DNA from: an uncultured Bacteroidales bacterium
GTDB lineage: Bacteria > Bacteroidota > Bacteroidia > Bacteroidales > Bacteroidaceae
Assembly (NCBI GenBank): GCA_937898885.1
Contig: CALDKD010000082.1
Coordinates: 1-36,055, forward strand
Length of the DNA stretch: 36,055 bases
Reading direction: 5' to 3'
Positions within the stretch are counted from its first letter, which is position 1, and every line of letters begins with the position of its first letter. Position numbers and translations under genes: made by a program. The notes under the pieces are model-generated. The model saw only the letters and a list, made by a program, of their open reading frames with translations. It had not been told where the DNA came from and did not search any database. Of this stretch, positions 34,121-36,055 are shown piece after piece.

Positions 34121-34149
34121 ACCACCTATTAAAATAATCAATAATCCCG

Positions 34150-34157
34150 CAAAAATA
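34150..34157 (-). promoter_or_regulatory. Promoter box of the SpmAB-ybeY-TPR operon
   Basis: On the minus strand TATTTTTG, a TAnnTTTG match. Transcription would begin near 34143, which favours ATG 34120 as the start of the first gene. Divergent from the ruvB promoter. Confidence 0.5.
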
Positions 34158-34254
34158 GAAAAATCGGCTTAACCCACGGTAATACGCCGCTTTTTTTTAG
34201 TCTTTTATAACAAAGGGCGACAAAGATGAATGTGGAAATCTCCCTGTTTTTTTA

Positions 34255-34262
34255 TACATTTG
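34255..34262 (+). promoter_or_regulatory. Promoter box of ruvB
   Basis: TACATTTG, a full TAnnTTTG match, 17 bases before ATG 34280. It excludes the earlier in-frame ATG at 34226, which lies upstream of the transcription start. Confidence 0.65.
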
Positions 34263-34279
34263 CGGCAAGGAACAGGTTT

Positions 34280-35305
34280 ATGGACGACAGCTTCGACATA
34301 AGGCAGCAGCAGTACACCATCTCCGACAAAGAGTTGGATAACGCATTGCGCCCTCTGTCGTTCGGCGATTTTGCCGGACAGGCCAAGGTGGTGGACAATC
34401 TGCGCGTCTTTGTCCAGGCCGCCCGTATGCGTGGCGAGCCACTGGACCACACCCTTCTGCACGGTCCTCCCGGACTGGGAAAGACCACACTCAGCAACAT
34501 CATAGCCAACGAGTTGGGCGTAGGCTTCAAGATAACGTCAGGTCCTGTGCTTGATAAGCCTGGTGATTTAGCCGGCATTCTGACATCACTGGAGCCGCAC
34601 GACGTGCTCTTCATCGATGAGATTCACCGCTTGTCACCTGTGGTGGAGGAGTACCTCTATTCGGCAATGGAGGACTACCGCATAGACATAATGATAGACA
34701 AAGGCCCGTCAGCGCGAAGCATACAGATAGACCTTAACCCGTTCACGCTGGTTGGAGCCACCACCAGAAGCGGTTTGCTCACAGCTCCGCTCAGGGCACG
34801 TTTCGGCATCAATATGCATTTGGAGTATTACGATGCCGACACGCTGAAAGGCATCATCCTGCGCTCTGCCGGCATTCTTGGCATTCCGTGCGATGTCGAT
34901 GCCGCAGCCGAGATATCGGGACGAAGCCGTGGAACCCCACGTATCGCCAACGCACTGCTCAGGCGCGTGCGCGACTTCGCGCAGGTCAAAGGCTCAGGCC
35001 GCATCACCATCGGCATAGCACGTATGGCACTTGAGGCCCTCAATATAGACAAATATGGTCTTGACGAGATTGACAACAAGATACTCTGCACCATTATAGA
35101 CAAGTTCTCCGGTGGTCCTGTAGGTCTGAACACCATAGCCACCGCCCTCGGCGAGGACTCCGGCACCCTTGAGGAGGTGTATGAGCCGTTCCTTATTCAG
35201 GAAGGCTTCCTGAAACGCACTCCACGTGGCCGTGAGGTTACCGACCTTGCCTACCGTCATCTGGGACGCACCCGTTTCGGAACCACGCCCGACCTCTTTG
35301 ACTGA
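34280..35305 (+). CDS. ruvB: Holliday junction branch-migration helicase RuvB
   Basis: 341 residues from MDDSFDIRQQ, chosen by the promoter box just upstream and by the usual length. RuvB is the AAA+ motor of the RuvABC complex in recombinational repair. Walker A is HGPPGLGKTT (61-70), Walker B LFIDEIHRL (110-118), sensor 1 GATTRSGLL, and the arginine-finger region TAPLRARFG. The C-terminal winged helix includes GGPVGLNTIATALGEDSGTLEEVYEPFLIQEGFL and TPRGREVT. It is monocistronic here, followed by a gene-free stretch. Confidence 0.96.
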   Translation: MDDSFDIRQQQYTISDKELDNALRPLSFGDFAGQAKVVDNLRVFVQAARMRGEPLDHTLLHGPPGLGKTTLSNIIANELGVGFKITSGPVLDKPGDLAGILTSLEPHDVLFIDEIHRLSPVVEEYLYSAMEDYRIDIMIDKGPSARSIQIDLNPFTLVGATTRSGLLTAPLRARFGINMHLEYYDADTLKGIILRSAGILGIPCDVDAAAEISGRSRGTPRIANALLRRVRDFAQVKGSGRITIGIARMALEALNIDKYGLDEIDNKILCTIIDKFSGGPVGLNTIATALGEDSGTLEEVYEPFLIQEGFLKRTPRGREVTDLAYRHLGRTRFGTTPDLFD

Positions 35306-35373
35306 TTTCCGTTACTTCTTTCCACTTTTTGCAGCAAGACAGCAATAAAGGGTGTTGCTGGCAAGGCCACAGC

Positions 35374-35533
35374 CAGAGGCTGTCTCAGGGGCTAGGCTCT
35401 ACGAAGCCTGCTCGCTACGCCGTGAAATGTTAAAACGCGGAACTCGCTGCGCTCAGACATCCGCGTTTCCTAACGCATTTCACGGCTACTCGCTTAACGG
35501 CTTCTCCGAGAGACGCCCCTGAGACAGCCTCTG
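35374..35533. repeat. Large imperfect palindromic intergenic element
   Basis: Outer arms of 19 bases pair perfectly (35374-35392 with 35515-35533). Inside, gccgtgaaatg and an acgcgga segment on the left pair with tccgcgttt and catttcacggc on the right, so most of the 160 bases can fold into one long hairpin with a loop near aactcgctgcgctcagaca. It looks like a Bacteroidales intergenic repeat unit. Confidence 0.65.
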
Positions 35534-35730
35534 ACTGCTCCGGAATTGCCATATTCATCGGAATCTTAAAATCTTAAAACCTTAAGTTGTTATGTTTTTC
35601 AGGTCCTGGGACTGAGACAAGGATGAGCCGGCAGGGGAATTATGTTTTTAAGGATTTAAGGTTTTTGGGAAAAATACGTACAATATTTCTCTATCAAAGA
35701 GATTATCCATATAAATCCTCAACTGGCAAT

Positions 35731-35768
35731 TTTTATTTTCCCAGTTAGGGAATTTTATTTTCCCAGTT
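35731..35768. repeat. Pair of 16-bp direct repeats
   Basis: ttttattttcccagtt occurs at 35731-35746 and again at 35753-35768, a period of 22 bases. A complementary aactgg stands just upstream at 35721. Confidence 0.6.
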
Positions 35769-35953
35769 GGAGAGATAAAATCGGTCAGTTGGGCAGGTAT
35801 ATGGACATTCTCCCAACCGCTTGTAATAAATCCTTACATATAAGCCTTGAGACACTTCTGCGAGATCTAAAGTCTCAGTCTGACGACCATTAATACCGAC
35901 CACGGCTGGTAGACATTGATAAATCCTACTCACTTTATTTTCAATCGCAATCA

Positions 35954-35989
35954 GCACCATGATATTTCTTCTATCATGGCGCTTTTTTT
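35954..35989 (+). terminator. Hairpin followed by T run
   Basis: gcaccatgata and tatcatggcgc pair around a 7-base loop (one A-C mismatch), followed by seven T bases. It reads as a Rho-independent terminator for plus-strand transcription, although no plus-strand gene ends close to it. Confidence 0.55.
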
Positions 35990-36055
35990 GCTCTTATTTT
36001 AGAACCTGTTTTGAAATGTTCCAATTAATCTTTTATAAAATCTTTCCGGCTGAAA

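Larger units (their letters stand above)
35306..36055. other. Gene-free stretch downstream of ruvB
   Basis: No convincing gene in 750 bases. It holds a large imperfect palindrome (35374-35533), a pair of 16-bp direct repeats (35731-35746 and 35753-35768) and a hairpin with a T run (35954-35989). A 71-codon minus-strand frame (35745-35960) is open; part of it (GINGRQTETLDLAEVSQGLYVRI) faintly resembles the C-terminal sorting tail of type IX secretion substrates, so it could be a gene remnant, but I do not call it. Confidence 0.5.

Noticed and set aside
34226..34279. N-terminal extension of RuvB
   Set aside because: It spans the promoter box at 34255-34262, and the remaining 341 residues already have the normal RuvB length.
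1..36055. CRISPR array
   Set aside because: No series of regularly spaced direct repeats with unique spacers, and no cas genes.

Overview
The window looks like part of a chromosome from the order Bacteroidales (phylum Bacteroidota). The evidence is the recurring promoter element TAnnTTTG, an NVEALA peptide gene next to a 6-bladed beta-propeller lipoprotein gene, Bacteroidetes-type mobilization genes, and a topA-aroK-argB cluster. I cannot place it below order. Base composition is uneven: the first 3.3 kb and 12.5-16.7 kb are AT-rich, while the RND efflux operon and the mobilization genes are clearly richer in GC.

Layout. (1) 1-3271: AT-rich operon with a thioredoxin-like protein that probably continues off the left edge, an O-antigen-ligase-like membrane protein with a TPR-like tail, a signal peptidase I and a small DUF1573-like lipoprotein. 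(2) 3268-12492: efflux operon with a TolC-type outer membrane protein, a membrane-fusion adaptor, two different RND permeases and an unrecognised 129-residue protein. (3) 12493-16744: AT-rich accessory island with an orphan gene, a 332-bp MITE-like relic of an IS4-type (DUF4372) element, a HEPN-like gene with an R-x4-H motif, and a compact three-gene operon with its own promoter. (4) 16745-20247: mobilization module on the minus strand (coiled-coil membrane protein, relaxase, MobC-like protein, candidate oriT, winged-helix protein, DUF3853 protein). It abuts the 3' end of a tRNA with anticodon CAT and has no integrase in the window. (5) 20430-22201: NVEALA and beta-propeller pair with a good promoter. 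(6) 22299-35305: conserved core genes: ribF and a CPBP protease (+); argB, aroK and topA (-); a beta-barrel protein, a large TPR protein, ybeY and an SpmA/SpmB fusion (-); and ruvB (+). (7) 35306-36055: no confident gene, but a large imperfect palindrome, short direct repeats and a hairpin followed by a T run.

How the parts fit. The efflux genes form one tripartite pump set in which two RND subunits share one adaptor and one outer membrane channel. The left operon and the NVEALA pair belong to the same Bacteroidetes theme of exported small peptides with propeller, thioredoxin-like, DUF1573 and signal-peptidase partners. The most promising place for an undescribed system is 12.7-16.3 kb. There a HEPN-like putative RNase and an uncharacterised three-gene operon (first gene possibly TIGR04255-like, second with one candidate membrane segment) sit beside a mobilizable element and are split by a MITE-like insertion. 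Their function is not known from the sequence, and a defence role is only inference.
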